Below are positions 10,999-23,496 of a stretch of DNA of 64,000 bases, in pieces (positions within the stretch are counted from its first letter, which is position 1; every line of letters begins with the position of its first letter). Source of the DNA: Calamus simplicifolius (lineage: Eukaryota > Streptophyta > Magnoliopsida > Arecales > Arecaceae); NCBI GenBank assembly GCA_900491605.1, contig UESW01004763.1, positions 62,001-126,000 on the forward strand, given 5' to 3'. The notes under the pieces were generated by a model. That model was not told where the DNA came from and did no database searches. It was given only the letters and a program-made list of their open reading frames with translations. The position numbers and the translations under genes were made by a program.

Positions 10999-11824
10999 CA
11001 TATATACATATGTTTGATTCACAAAATTTAAAATAATTTTCATCTATGCAAATCATATATACATATGTAAATTTTTTATTTTAAATACTCAAGAAATATG
11101 TACAAATAATCTTTATAATATGAAACCATGCATAAATCTTTATTTTATTTTTAATTAACAATATCCATGCTGCTTTTCTAAGTAAATAACAATGAATAAT
11201 ATAAATTTTTAATAAACTATTAATTTGCAATGATAAATCCTAGAGTAGAAGCATCACAATATCTAATAAAATCACTCATAACTTCCACCATACTGCTTGG
11301 CCTTTAATTAGAATGTTCTCCTAAAGTCGAAGGACCTAATCGCATATATGGACATTGTTAACCTCAGTCATAAGAGACAAGAGAGAAGTAACTCCAATAT
11401 TTACATATCCTATAGTTCCAAATTCAATAATCATGAAGGATTTTAGAGTTAGAAGTGGAGACATATAGGAGGAATAAGGTCAATTGGATAATAATGCTCG
11501 GCAATCTAAGCTAGTCAAATCAAGGTAACAACCAATTAAATTAGGGGATAAAAAGCTAGTTTGAGTAATGATAATACGATAAGTGTCATCAAAGGTAGAA
11601 TCCAATGATACTTCATGAGTGCTAATATAAGAACATATATCACAATTAATGGTCTAGGTCCATGACTAATATACTAATAGGAATAAAAGAGAGAAGAGAA
11701 TTGGCATGCTAAAGCAGATAAAAGGAAGGAAAGGGATAATTAACTGAAGTCAACCTAATGTCTACTTAGAGAGAAGAAAATAGTTTCGACACCAAATATC
11801 CAATAAAAATAAAGATGGGATGGA
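10999..11824. other. AT-rich intergenic sequence, nothing recognised
   Basis: No ORF, RNA gene or element end that I can support. Confidence 0.6.
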
Positions 11825-11832
11825 GTCTCATT

Positions 11833-12194
11833 TAAAGTTGTCAATTTGTTTCATTTCGGTCGTTTCGACCGAAACATTTGGTTTCGGTGGCTTATTCAAA
11901 AAGATGAGCCCTACGTTTCATTTCGGAAGATTTTTCGGCCATTTCGATGCGTTTCGGCGTGTTTCGGCCGTTTCGGCATGTTTCGGCCATTTTGGCAAAA
12001 TATGTTTCGGGTACCAATTTATGAATTGTTAAATCTTTTAGGACCATTTTAAAATATATATATATAATGTCTAAAAAAATAAACCCTAGTTATCCTACCC
12101 TCTTCTTTCAGTCGCATGATCGCACCTCTCAAAAACTCGAACTCTTTATTTTTATGTTGTTATTATTATTTATGAAGAATATGAATTATAAATA

Positions 12195-12226
<32 letters not shown>

Positions 12227-12317
12227 CTGAAACGAAGCACCGAAACGGTCCGATACCGAAATATTTCGTTTCATAAGCTAAAACGAAACATAATCCGAAA
12301 CGAAATTGACAACTTTG
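11833..12317. mobile_element. hAT-type MITE with 8-bp target duplication
   Basis: A 485-bp element. The left end is TAAAGTTGTCAATTTG and the right end is its inverted match, CAAAGTTGTCAATTTC when read on the minus strand. It is flanked by identical 8-bp copies of GTCTCATT (11825-11832 and 12318-12325). An 8-bp duplication with short inverted ends fits the hAT superfamily. The inside has no transposase; it holds many TTTCGGC/GTTTCGG motifs near the left end, facing CCGAAAC motifs near the right end. Confidence 0.9.
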
Positions 12318-12325
12318 GTCTCATT

Positions 12326-13330
12326 GCCTTAGGTTGTGGGTTTAGCCGACTTTTCTTTTTGTTAGGTGAGAGGAAAGAATTTGAAAAAACTAACGGTCGA
12401 TCAAAATAGAAAAATTATAAAGAAAAAATTCTATGAAAGAAATTAAATAGAGAAGTATCAAGGCTTTGAAGGAAATTTTGAAATTTGTTATCCTTCTCGA
12501 AGTTATATTTCTTTTTTAAGTTCACCTATTATCAGTCGCTCCCAATTTCAAAATAAGGTGGTCCTGAATTATCTTGCCCAAGTTGATTCAAGAGGATGAT
12601 TTGGTCCAACTAGGCTTAGTTTTTTTTTTTTTTTTTTGGTTTCTTGATGAGATATAGGCTGATCAAGCAGATCGAGCCCAATATAATCATTGTCTTCGAC
12701 TAACCAATATATCATGCGTTATAAATATCGCACGCTGCTCTACTGTGCATGAAAGGAACTGTAGCATGGTAAGTGTCCTCTTTAGTACAATTTTTGTTCC
12801 TGAAAATACAGTGCAGGGTTAGTAGATGGCATCCTTTTAATTAGTGAAGAATAGCTCTGATGTATCTAGCAAACAGTGCAGTATTTATTAGATGCGACAT
12901 ATGCGTAGATCATGGATAAGAGATAGCTTTTCATTCATAAATGCATGGCTTTGAACATGCACCAAGTCCATGGCATGATAGTTGCGCTGCAGTACCGATT
13001 CCTTCGTAGCACCAAACAGAAGGCACAAAACTTACTGCAAACATTCTGAGCATTTTAACACCGTGGCAGTGTAAAGCTGGCTCACTCAGGAAAAGCAAAA
13101 CGAATAAAAAAAAAGGGATGAGGAATTGAGGATCACTGGGTGGGCAAACCGAACGAAATAAAAATGAAAATGAGTTTCAAAAAGAAAAAAAGAAGCTGAT
13201 GACAAATTGGCTCCAAAATGTCAAAAAAGTAAATGCCGCCGGGCGTCCTTCAAGTCCTCATTTGACACGGCTCCTTTCAAAGACTACGTGCAGTATGGCA
13301 TCAGATTTCGTCTCTTAATCACGCAAAAAA
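12326..13330. other. Intergenic, upstream of the glycine-rich protein gene
   Basis: AT-rich sequence with a poly-T run near 12620. The last few hundred bases would include the promoter of the downstream gene. I see no other gene. Confidence 0.5.
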
Positions 13331-13335
13331 AGCCC

Positions 13336-13342
13336 TATAAAT
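13336..13342 (+). promoter_or_regulatory. TATA box of the glycine-rich protein gene
   Basis: TATAAAT in the context CCCTATAAATACCCTCC, 54 bases before the start codon at 13396, implying a 5' leader of roughly 25-30 bases. Confidence 0.75.
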
Positions 13343-13395
13343 ACCCTCCATTCCCTCCGTTATCATCCCATCCCTCGCTTCACTCCTTGACTACC

Positions 13396-13958
13396 ATGGC
13401 TAGTCGTAGTAGCACAAAGCTTTTGGCTCTTGCCTTCATTGTCGTCCTTAGCGTCGGGTACACCTCCGCCGCTAGATCCCTCACCGGAATAAGCGGTGGA
13501 GTGGCGGTGGAGGTGGTGGTGGTGGAGGTGGTGGCAGTGGCTCTGGCGGTGGTTCTGGGTCTGGTTACGGTGAGGGATACGGTAAGGGTGCTGGCGGATC
13601 TGGTGGGGGATACGGGAAAGGAGGCGGAGGTGGAGGTGGAGAAGGGGGTGGCGAAGGCTCTGGCTCTGGGTCCGGGCATGGTTCCGGATCCGGCTACGGG
13701 TCCGGTGCTGGGGGTGAACATAGTGGAGGCAACGGGAGTGGCGGAGGTGGTGGCGGTGGTGGCGGCTCCGGCGGAGGGCATGGAAGCGGAAGTGGGTCGG
13801 GATATGGCTCGGGAGGAGGTTCCGGGTATGGTGCTGGCGGTGCCCATGGCGGAGGCTATGGCAGTGGCGGCGGCGGTGGAGGCGGAAGTGGGTCGGGCAG
13901 TGGCTCCGGCTCCGGCTCCGGCTATGGGAGTGGTGGGGGTGGAAATGGGCACCCTTAA
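13396..13958 (+). CDS. Secreted glycine-rich protein, one base short
   Basis: The start at 13396 (CTACCATGGC) opens a clear signal peptide, MASRSSTKLLALAFIVVLSV, ending near YTSAARS. From about 13510 to the TAA at 13956-13958 a different frame encodes a Gly/Ser/Tyr-rich tail (GGSGSGYG-type repeats) of about 150 residues. The length (563 bases) is one base short of a multiple of three. The frame change falls in a GGTGGAG repeat near 13500. Plant glycine-rich proteins of this form are secreted to the cell wall. The frame that continues directly from the signal peptide gives a valine/glutamate-rich product unlike any family I know. I read this as a real gene with a one-base deletion, either a sequencing error in a GGN repeat or a recent pseudogene. 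Confidence 0.75.
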
Positions 13959-16900
13959 AGGAGGATCCCTAACATACAGTATGCCCTATATACGTCCATA
14001 GCGTCCCTGGATGTAGTTAAGAATAAATTTACGCTCTTCTGTGCCTACTAGTGTATGAAAGTCAGCTTTCTTGCTTAAATAATAATAATAATAATAAAAT
14101 AAGTTTGTAGTAGATTTCTTTTTGTTGATTGGTATGCAGAGGTAACGTTTTAAATTGGTGATCATGAGAAACAATTTCTGAAACTAAAGTGACACGTGCT
14201 TCTACTAATTCCAATTCAGAATACGTACACTCGAACAAGAAACTATGTTTTTTTTTTTTATTTTGGATCCAAAGTTCTCACAAAGTTCTCACAGAAATCA
14301 AGATTTTTAGATCAATATTTCTAGTAGCTAGATATACATTAGGAGATCTAATAACTGTTCGTAGCCAATTTTATAACTAGTTGAGAGGAAATCCAACTGC
14401 ACACTGAACTATTGTGAACACTAAATGTTCTCGATCCATTGTATTTTTCTTGCTCTCTTGCCCTTTATTTTGTCGAAAGGTTGCGTCCTAGGTTGACTTT
14501 TGCTAAGGGAAAAAGTTGACTGAGATTCGGATGCTGCGAAGTCTTTGGAGAAGCATAAAAATCCTTTGTCTCAGCTTGGACGTGATCAGATTAAGTTAAT
14601 GGTTCATTCTTATAATGACCCATCTTAAAAATGCTGTCAGTGGCATGAGCAGTGGCTGCTCGCTAGAGTTGCCATGCTACGCCAACAAAGATGAGGCCAC
14701 TACTTAGAAAAAAATAGATTGGACAAAAAATAAGCTTAATCTAATAAATCAAGATATGGCATATATAAATGAACCCAAAATTGATTTTATTTTTAAATAA
14801 AATAAAATAAAATCAGCTACGGTTCGTGTATATCCAATGTGACTGAAAAATTATCAAAATAATTCAAATCATGTGCTACACCAATATCAAATGGTGCAAA
14901 CCGAGCAACTCCTCCCATCTTTGTTACTGCCACCAACCAGTGCCCATCCAACTGCTATACGCCTAGTGAAGATGGAGGTTGGTGCAACCCACCATTTGTC
15001 TTGGTCGAATACATACAACATACCTTCCTCCAAATCATCGAGCATGAAACAAATGCAATTGATCGAACACAACATTAATATTCAGCTTAATTACCAGCCT
15101 CCAAACAATCCAACATACCTTTATCTACCATTTGTCATTACCTGGCTCGGCCTAGACCTAACCTCTGAGCCCAAAGATAGCCTGAAGCAATATCTCTTTA
15201 TCAAATGCAAATCTAACTCAAATCTTAAAAAATTACACTTTTTAAATTTATAGTAGATATCGTTTCAACTAGGTGCAAATTTTTTTTGGCTTGGCTTGAA
15301 AATCAACTAAATTAAGATTTTTATTAAATATTTACTTTAAATATTGCTTGTTTTCACATAAGCCCTTAAAAACTGAAAAATAATTTGATCGGCCCAATCT
15401 TTAACCCAAATAGATTGATGTGGGTCAGTTTGTTTGGGTTTTAGATTAGGCCTGAGCTTGGGTCTAGATTTTGCTCCCTTTTTTTCTTTTTTTTTTTTTT
15501 TTTTTTTTTGTTTTTGGACTCAAGCGCCACCTAAAGCCTAAAAAGGTTTTAGACTTGCTCCAGAGGAGAATACTAAATTGCAGGCCAAGACATGATTGAT
15601 TAAAATATTATATGTGGAAAGATGGATATTCAAGTAATAACTAACCTCCAATTTTGAATGTGAGACTGAGAGTCTATGACTAGTTGTAACATTTTTTCCG
15701 CATCCTCAAGGTGATAGCTTCTTTAACGTTCTAGATGATACTGTAGCAGGAAAATTTTTCTTCTTTTTTTCTTTTTTTCTTTTTTCCAAAGAAGTGGGTT
15801 AAGCTAGCTCTACCCACTTTCATTAAGATTATTTTGCTCTTTTTCCCACTAAAAAGGGAGGGGAGTTTCTCTCCCATCGCAGATCCTTTATACCATTGTT
15901 TAATGATCATATCTAGTTGGCACCTAATTTATCAAGAAATAAATTGTACAAGGAAATTCCTAATTATCAAGATAAATGTTCTGCAGCATATGATAAGAAT
16001 TGTCTAAAACTACATGTCGATTATTAACAAATGGTTTATAATAGCTTTATATCAACTAGTGCTTTCGAAAGTCTGAACAAGCTATGACAATTGATACCTT
16101 TCAGGACCTTTAATGGGAAATAATGGTTTCATAAGATCTAAACAAGCCATGACAACAGATATGAAACATGGGAGTCTTTATGTCTAATCTTGTAACTTCG
16201 AGTGAATGTGACCCAAAAATTTCTACATAAATTAAATTAACAAATAAAAAAGGGGGAAAACAATCAGCTCAAGAAGTACCCCTGTTTTAATCAATTTCCC
16301 CCTTTTTTGGTAGTCCAAAACTCATGTTTTCCCTTGCAATTAGGTTCGAATATAGTCCCTCCAGGAGGCGCTTTACCGCATGGAAATGAGAACACTACAT
16401 TCTTGTGACCCATTAACTTTAAAAAAAAATTGCCATCAATCATGTAATCTATTCCCTTCTCAATGGACTTTTTTCTTTCAATCCAGAACAAAACATTTTG
16501 CTCCCTCAAAAACAAAACATATTACATAACATGATAAAAGCAAAATCTTGTTAAGAATGTGTAAGATTATATGATGGCTAACTGCATTTCCGGTTTCCAT
16601 GTAAGAGACAAGGTGGTATCAGATTCAATATCACTGGAAATCGCTACTCAATTCTAGTCCTCCTTAGATGACCTCAATGTGCTAGTTAAGGGAAACCAGT
16701 TGCCATGAACGTCAATAACTTGGAACTGGGGCCAGCATTGGCAAGATGATAAAAGACTTGAACTGTTGAGCATATTTCACAGCAATCTAAGCCCCATCTT
16801 TGTCTAGTTTCTCTTAGTTTCTGTATCTCTAAGCTTAATAGCTAAAAGAGTTTGCTGAAGTTCGATCGAGGTAGAAATTGCATTTTATTAGTTGGATCAG

Positions 16901-18088
16901 TGCAATGCATCAAGAGAGATGAGACAGAAGAAATTGATACGAAGCATTTGGTTATCATAATAAATGAATTATCCTAATAGACATAAAAGCTTTGGTTAAG
17001 ATTAGGACTAAAAGTGGATTTGGTTAATCTGCTTCTGATCTAAAATTAACCTTAAAAGAACTAATCTGAACCATAATTATCTCGATCAGACTTGAATTTG
17101 AAGATACCTCTGGTTATGAATATGAATTAATTCGGGATTGAGAAGAATAAAAACCCTTCAACCTGCCTATTCTGGTTATTCTTGCCAAAGAAGAGGAAAG
17201 AAGTCATCCTCTAATTGAGGATATACTTGCCAGAACACCACTTTGAGAAAGTAACAGATTGAAGTTTACTTTTATATCAAGCTTTACCTTTAACATATTT
17301 TAGCAGGCAAAGGTAATGAAATTGATCGGGCTAAAAGCCTACACATTCACCAAGATACATTGCAAAAGAAAAATTGGTTCTTGGAAAGCAATTGGTCAAA
17401 GACTAGTCGTTATGCTCGTGATTTTCCTGAAAATATTTATAACAATTATGTCCAAAGAAAGCATCATCACAAATTTGGATGGAAGCTCAAAGGAACATTT
17501 TTGTCAGTTCTTCAGCACAAAATTTAGCACCTATAGTTGATCAGGTTCTTCAGCAGTTTTTCCGGCTCATCCAATACCATACCCATGGAAGCCAAGGTGC
17601 AACATCTCTTGTGGTCTCTTGTCTAAAATCTCAAGTACAAAAAAGAAAAACATATGCTGATTGACCATAGGTACTAAATCATAGCTATGAACAATGTTCA
17701 TTTGTGAACCAAGATATTTTATTAAATGATGTTAACAAAAAATAAATTTGGTCTCAGAGAAGAAACTAAAAGCAATTGATAACAACAACAACAACAAAAC
17801 AGTTCAAATGAATAGGCATATGCCCTCCGGAAGACAATAGAACAATATAACACAAAGTTCCATCAACCTAACCTAATTCCTCACAGAGAGCACTGCCTTC
17901 TCAAGACAGGAATCCTCAAGAAAAAGAACAATACCCTGGAGAATAACATCCTCATACAATTATGGCAGCACAAAATTGAACAGCATGGCATTTTATGTAA
18001 AACAGATAAACTTGGTCTCATTTCTTCTAACATTACAACATAACTGAATCGAATGAAATATTCTTAATTTAAACACTAGAACTACGTC
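13959..18088. other. Intergenic, no gene recognised
   Basis: About 4.1 kb of AT-rich DNA with poly-T runs (near 14250 and 15480-15510). ORFs at 14873-15253 (+), 16291-16515 (-) and 17316-17664 (+) have no motif or composition that I recognise. The stretch 15140-15480, rich in GGCC/TTGGG words, may be an old repeat, but I see no ends. Confidence 0.5.
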
Positions 18089-18958
18089 TCAAAATTTCTT
18101 TTTACAAAGGCTTCGCCTCTCTTCTAGGTAAGGATAGACCCTCTGGTATTCTAAAATGGCCCAAACAAGGTGCCTCCAAGAGTACTCTGGCCATAAAGAG
18201 ACCGGATTCTGCAAGTGACTAAAAGTAGTTTGCCAGAGAAGGAAATTACTGAGCCGAGCCTCTCCTGATGTCCTGATCACGATATCAGGATCTGGACACT
18301 CAGCTGTGTACAAGTGCTGCTCCAAATCAGTGATTGAAATCACTCTATCCATGTTATCTTCCCGAAGAGATTTATTTGTATGGCCATTACGGTACCCTTC
18401 TTGCATGCTGTCCCTTATTTCCACACATGATTCTTCAACAGCATGCACAATCTCATTTGTTGATGTGTAGGCCACACATACTGAAAACACTGGTCCCATG
18501 TTCCTGGCAGTAGCTGCCATCGCCTTTTCAGCTGCTAATCTTACTGGCTCACTCAAAAGACTCAGGTTTCCCCAAAAATTAATCCTAATGCTATACTTGT
18601 TCACAATGCTCTCTTCCTTTAGCAATTCATCAATCTTTTCCTTCATTAAATCCATCAATGACTGCACCTCATCAGGTTGCCGTTTAAAATTGTCAATACT
18701 GAAAGCATATACAGTCACATACTTCACACCCATCTCATAGCAGTATTGGAGAACAGAGGTTAGAGCTGAAAAACCGACCCTGTGACCGGTACCCTGTTTG
18801 ACGCTCCTGCTCTTGGCATACCTACGATTTCCATCCATGATAAACGCAATGTGGTTAGGCATGGGACCAAAGGAGAGCACAGAAAAGAGGCATTTGCGTA
18901 GAAAGCGCCATACGCCGCTAAGGAGATCGGATGCACTGCTTTCACAATGTTTCTCCAT
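18089..18958 (-). CDS. Cis-prenyltransferase (dehydrodolichyl diphosphate synthase-like)
   Basis: Intact single-exon coding region of 289 residues. The family adds isopentenyl diphosphate units in cis to a farnesyl-type primer, making polyprenyl diphosphates for dolichol and protein glycosylation, usually at the ER membrane. All hallmark regions are present: HIAFIMDGNRRYA (residues 36-48, catalytic Asp42), GHRVGF (58-63), YAFSIDNFKR (84-93), RINFWGN (125-131) and RTSGEARLSNFLLWQ (229-243), then LWPEYSW. A hydrophobic N-terminal stretch (about residues 13-30) fits membrane association. The length is normal for the plant family. The start is the only Met before the first motif. A TAG acceptor-like site lies nine bases upstream, suggesting a 5'-UTR intron. 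Which plant paralogue this is cannot be told here. Confidence 0.93.
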   Translation of the reverse strand: MEKHCESSASDLLSGVWRFLRKCLFSVLSFGPMPNHIAFIMDGNRRYAKSRSVKQGTGHRVGFSALTSVLQYCYEMGVKYVTVYAFSIDNFKRQPDEVQSLMDLMKEKIDELLKEESIVNKYSIRINFWGNLSLLSEPVRLAAEKAMAATARNMGPVFSVCVAYTSTNEIVHAVEESCVEIRDSMQEGYRNGHTNKSLREDNMDRVISITDLEQHLYTAECPDPDIVIRTSGEARLSNFLLWQTTFSHLQNPVSLWPEYSWRHLVWAILEYQRVYPYLEERRSLCKKKF

Positions 18959-18967
18959 TACTCAGTC

Positions 18968-21900
18968 CTACCATGTGAACATACATATTCAGGTTATCAA
19001 TCACCAATACAGATTAGGACAGCATATGAAAGAACCCATCCATAACAGACTCTGGAATAGTATAAATAATTACAACTTATCTCAGAACAACAATGATGAT
19101 AACAACAACAACATTCTTTTTTTTTCCCTCATTTTCTTTAGAAAAAAAAAATATCATAAGTCTGAGGATGTAAAATCCACACATAATGCACTATCCTGAC
19201 ATGATAATCTGATCAAAGAATAGAGATCATTTATAGCTGTTAGTGACTGAAAGTATTTGCTGGATACTCTTTATGTTAATTTCTTCTGTCAAGTATACTA
19301 GGCATGACTTTTTAAAAGGAATTAACGGCAAGGTGCAGAGCATCTTCCCTGACACAAAGAACTCGGAAAATTAAAATTTACTCTGGTATTAAAATTAGAA
19401 GAGCTTGTCATACAAAGCAGAAATTTGAACATCCTCAAAGATAAGTTTAAGCGAAAATCCTATCCATCAAATTTCATTTCAGGAATCACTTATCTGTAAA
19501 CTGATTTGTATGAGAGAGCTAGTGGCTATACCATCAGAAGCTCAGACCTCAAGTCCAAAATGATATGTTTCTATAAAATGGTCATGAAGCATGTTGCTGT
19601 CACAAGATAACAAATTCATGCTGAGATTCTTTTCATGATGGACATTGTCACATGACAAGGCCGAGAAATTATTGAGGAAAGTGAACATAGTTTGGTAAAC
19701 TTCTGGCATAACTGAAGTCTCTTGATAATATCATTATGATCAGCCATTTAGAAGTGTAAAATATAGACACTCACAGAATCACCAGCTAGTGCTTTTAACA
19801 TATCAATCAGAGCTTTTTTAAGCCAACACTCATGTATTCGATGGATGCTAAATGAGGGAACAGTGCTCCTATCAGATAAAATGTCAGATAAGGTGCAGTA
19901 CAAGTGAACTCTTTGGAATAGCACCTGCACATGGTTTGAAAAATAAGCTTGTTGCTATGAACAGGAGTTCAGGGGTTGGGTTGTAACGTTTCTCTTTTCA
20001 AGAAAAAAAAATGTAATACAAAATAAACCCAATTATGCTTTGCCCCAAGTTCTTTTCAAAGGAACCTTTTGTATCATACATTGTTGTTGTAAAAGGGCTG
20101 CCCATGTTCTAAAAAGGGAAGAAGCTCTGAGAGAATTATACAGCATGCTACTAAATCTGTATGCTGAAACCATAAAACAAATTCCACATTCATTACATTC
20201 AGGGAAAGATTCAAATAGCAAGAATCCAATGCTATGGTGACTAGATATGAGCTTCGAAGATGACACATAAATACTCTCCAATAGTTTAGCAGATGATCAA
20301 ATACAGTTTTTGGTTTTTTTTTTCCTTAAATTTAAAATTTAGGTAATATTTGAATACACACATTAATGTTTTTCCCTGTCATTGTTTTGAACAGCTCTGT
20401 CAGTTTCTGCAGAAATGGTTGAAAATGTTCAGACATTCAAGCTGTAGTTACGTGCCATGAAAACTAACTTTGAAAAATAATTGCCAAGGTGCAAAAACTA
20501 ATACTAAAAATGGTACTACTTTGTTTGAGTCGATTGAGACAATGTAAAAGTTGTGCAAGGGTGTTTTAAGTCCAGCCCAGCATGGAAAAAAATCATTATG
20601 CACTGTGCATCATATTGTTTTGCATTTAATCAAGCTTCTCAGACATAAACACAGCTAAAATTAATGAACCTTTGCAAAGTAATGGAAATCGGCTATGCAG
20701 ATACCCCTTTGTCAGACAATAGTTGAATAACTGAACAACTACCTAATAAAATGCTTTCAAATTTATTCATATAAACAAATTCCATATAGGAAGAGGGGGA
20801 AAAAATAGATGCTCCTAGCATGGGATATGGAAGGAAGATATTTTCCACAGCTGTTATAAAAATATGTGATGTTGGTCATATAATCAGTTCTTCATGCCTT
20901 TTACTTCTGTTCCAGCAGTGGCAAATTTTTAAGAGCCAGCAAGCCTAGATGCAATATTTTCTATGAATAGGAGGACACCAGCACCCTTAAAGCATTGAGG
21001 CAACCAAGTCATTTATAGTTAAACAGAGCTCTAGAATTGTAAATGAAGGTCCTTTGTCAGGCCTTCAAAATACTATGGAGTAGGGGAGCTATAGAAGGAT
21101 GACAAGCAAGCAACAGTTATCTCAAGGAAAAATAAATAATTAACCGACACAAGAAATTATTTGAGAAATGGTTGGTAAATATTAACAACATCAAGTGGCA
21201 TTTTATATACCGAGTTACAATGATATTTCACAAATGGACCACATGGCAACCTAGGTACTCGCTCAATGCAGGTAGCATGACCAGGAGGTACTTTTAGCTC
21301 TTGGCCCCTTACACACCCTTCCTATTTTAGGTTAATTTTATTAAACATCATCTTGAATGATTTTGCATTACCATTACTGGAACTGTGTTAAATTATATTG
21401 ATGAGAATTTAGAAGTCTCAATTGACTGTTGCAAATGTATCCAATAGCCAATGCAATTGTTATTTACAAGTAGAGACATTGTAACTCGTTATTGCATTGC
21501 ACATCCAAAAATTGCACCTTTAATGCAGCGACTCATTATTTCTTTGTTTCAACTGATGAACATTTCACATTTGGACTTAACCCTTTCACCTTCCATTACA
21601 CAGGAAACTTTGGAAACTCGACCATCGGGCCCCTGCCTGGAACCCACTGTTCCCATAGGCAGCCTAAGACTGCAAGTGCTTTCAAAATGCTGGGCTTTTG
21701 TTATCATTTAATTGAAGCAGCTTATAATAAGGGAGCTTGACTATAATGGCTCGATTAGGTTGTGGGTGGCACGTACTGGGCAACAATGCTTGACTAAGAA
21801 CCAAGTACAAAGTTTATTCGGCAAACTATCAACTTAATCATTCAATAGATATATTTTGCTCCAGTGCACATGAACAGATAGAAATTTATATTACCGATCT

Positions 21901-22214
21901 TGCAAAATTCATCGAAAATCCATGTACAAGGTATTTGGCGATGCTTCTATTAATCCGAAAAGGGAAAACGGTGAGGTTAAAGAGGCGAGCCGACAATCGA
22001 TATTAAATAATACTACAGAAAAAAGAAGAAAGCTTCAATTTTGCGGGCCAGTTCACTTAGCAAATTATAGATTGAGTAAGAAAAATACATAGGACGAGTC
22101 AAAAACACGAGATGGAAGAAGCGGAGATGGAGAAAAAATCGAGACCATGTCGAGCGAGCAAAAGCGATCTTGAGAGAAAGACAGAGAAAGGGGGGGTGGG
22201 GGGGATGTACGTAC
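18968..22214 (-). other. Possible 5'-UTR intron of the cis-prenyltransferase gene
   Basis: On the minus strand the bases before the start codon read CATGGTAG|GACTGAGTA, a plausible acceptor (exon from 18967). A plausible donor, GTCGAG|GTACGTAC, lies at 22214. No ORF inside is recognisable. This is inference from splice-like sites only. If wrong, the stretch is plain intergenic DNA. Confidence 0.35.
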
Positions 22215-22440
22215 CTCGACCTCTAAGAGAAGAGGGAGAAAAGGACGGGGGCGGCGCCGACGTTGATTGGCCGGTGACGAAAAACGGAGTAGAAGAAGCG
22301 AGAGCGGAACAAGAGGCCAGCAGCAAGGAAACTTCTGGTTCCACCTTTAAAAAGAGGAGAAGTGTTTGGGAGGCGGCCCATGAGATTGCGGATGATCGAC
22401 ACGTGGGCGCGGAGCCGATTAGATTCTTGAGGACTAGGCC
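22215..22440 (-). promoter_or_regulatory. GC-rich candidate promoter/5'-UTR exon
   Basis: A local GC-rich island in AT-rich DNA, placed where the cis-prenyltransferase transcript could start. It includes a G-box, CACGTG, at 22400-22405. The small ORFs here on both strands have no recognisable product. Confidence 0.35.
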
Positions 22441-22549
22441 CTTTTTGCGATGGCCGCTGAAAGCCCTTTCAGCGGCAGTTTCCGGCGGCTATGCGAGATA
22501 ATTCATAAATTGAAATTATTTCTATAACTATTCCTTACATATTATAGTT

Positions 22550-22855
22550 NNNNNNNNNNNNNNNNNNNNNNNNNNNNNNNNNNNNNNNNNNNNNNNNNNN
22601 NNNNNNNNNNNNNNNNNNNNNNNNNNNNNNNNNNNNNNNNNNNNNNNNNNNNNNNNNNNNNNNNNNNNNNNNNNNNNNNNNNNNNNNNNNNNNNNNNNNN
22701 NNNNNNNNNNNNNNNNNNNNNNNNNNNNNNNNNNNNNNNNNNNNNNNNNNNNNNNNNNNNNNNNNNNNNNNNNNNNNNNNNNNNNNNNNNNNNNNNNNNN
22801 NNNNNNNNNNNNNNNNNNNNNNNNNNNNNNNNNNNNNNNNNNNNNNNNNNNNNNN
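22550..22855. other. Assembly gap (306 Ns)
   Basis: Unknown sequence. The left side is AT-rich single-copy-like DNA and the right side is inside the protease region of a copia element, so most of that element (integrase to 3' LTR) is missing from the assembly here. Confidence 1.
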
Positions 22856-22992
22856 GTCACAACTCCACCTTTCTTTTCCTCTAGGGTGATGAATTCGTCT
22901 TTGTCACCCGTCATATGTCTTGAGCAGCCACTATCAAGGTACCACTTTTTCTTTGATCTTTTGGCTACAAGACATTCCTGCAATATCATCAA
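22856..22992 (-). pseudogene. Copia A protease start
   Basis: WYLDSGCSRHMTGDKDEF is the Ty1/copia aspartic protease active-site region (DSGCS). The rest is lost in the gap. In the adjoining upstream sequence (about 23000-23180) a second zinc-knuckle region can be read in broken frames. Confidence 0.85.
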
Positions 22993-23496
22993 ACTTTATG
23001 CTTAGGTACCCAAGCTTTCTTGGGTCCTTCATGGTTAGCAGCAATAAAAATTGTTCCTTTCGGAACCCATATTTTCTTAGCTTTAATATTTAACTTGTTG
23101 TTGTTTAACGTCTTGCATTCAAAGGATTTGTGACCTTTTTCATTACATTTAAAACAAGTTATATTACTTTGTTTGGCTTTTACAAAAATATTCTTTAGAG
23201 ATTTCTGTTTTCTTAAAGTGTTATATCCTAAACCAGCTTTGTCAAAAATGCTTTTTGACTATCTAGGATCATGTTGAGTTTAGTTGAACTTAATGTGAAT
23301 TTCTCAACAATGTCTTTATATTTTTTAACATCTTTCTTAAGAGAGTCAATTTCTTTAGTTTTCTGTTCTTTATCTAAAGCTAAAGTTTCTATTTGATCTT
23401 TTAAATCTTTAGTTGAGTTTTTAGTTTCAGATTTTAATAAATCTTTTTCTTGATTAAGATTATCTCTTTCTTTCCTAAGTTCTTCTTTTTCATTAG

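Noticed and set aside
13380..13952. Minus-strand serine/threonine/alanine-rich ORF opposite the glycine-rich gene
   Set aside because: It is the complement of a GGN-rich coding sequence; the + strand has a TATA box, signal peptide and proper end.
14873..15253. 126-residue ORF
   Set aside because: Low-complexity composition, no motif, AT-rich surroundings, no promoter or splice context.
20033..21740. Several ORFs of 60-90 residues between the cis-prenyltransferase and the gap
   Set aside because: None shows a known motif or consistent exon structure; treated as possible intron.
22099..22501. ORFs on both strands in the GC-rich island
   Set aside because: No recognisable domain; better explained as promoter or leader DNA.
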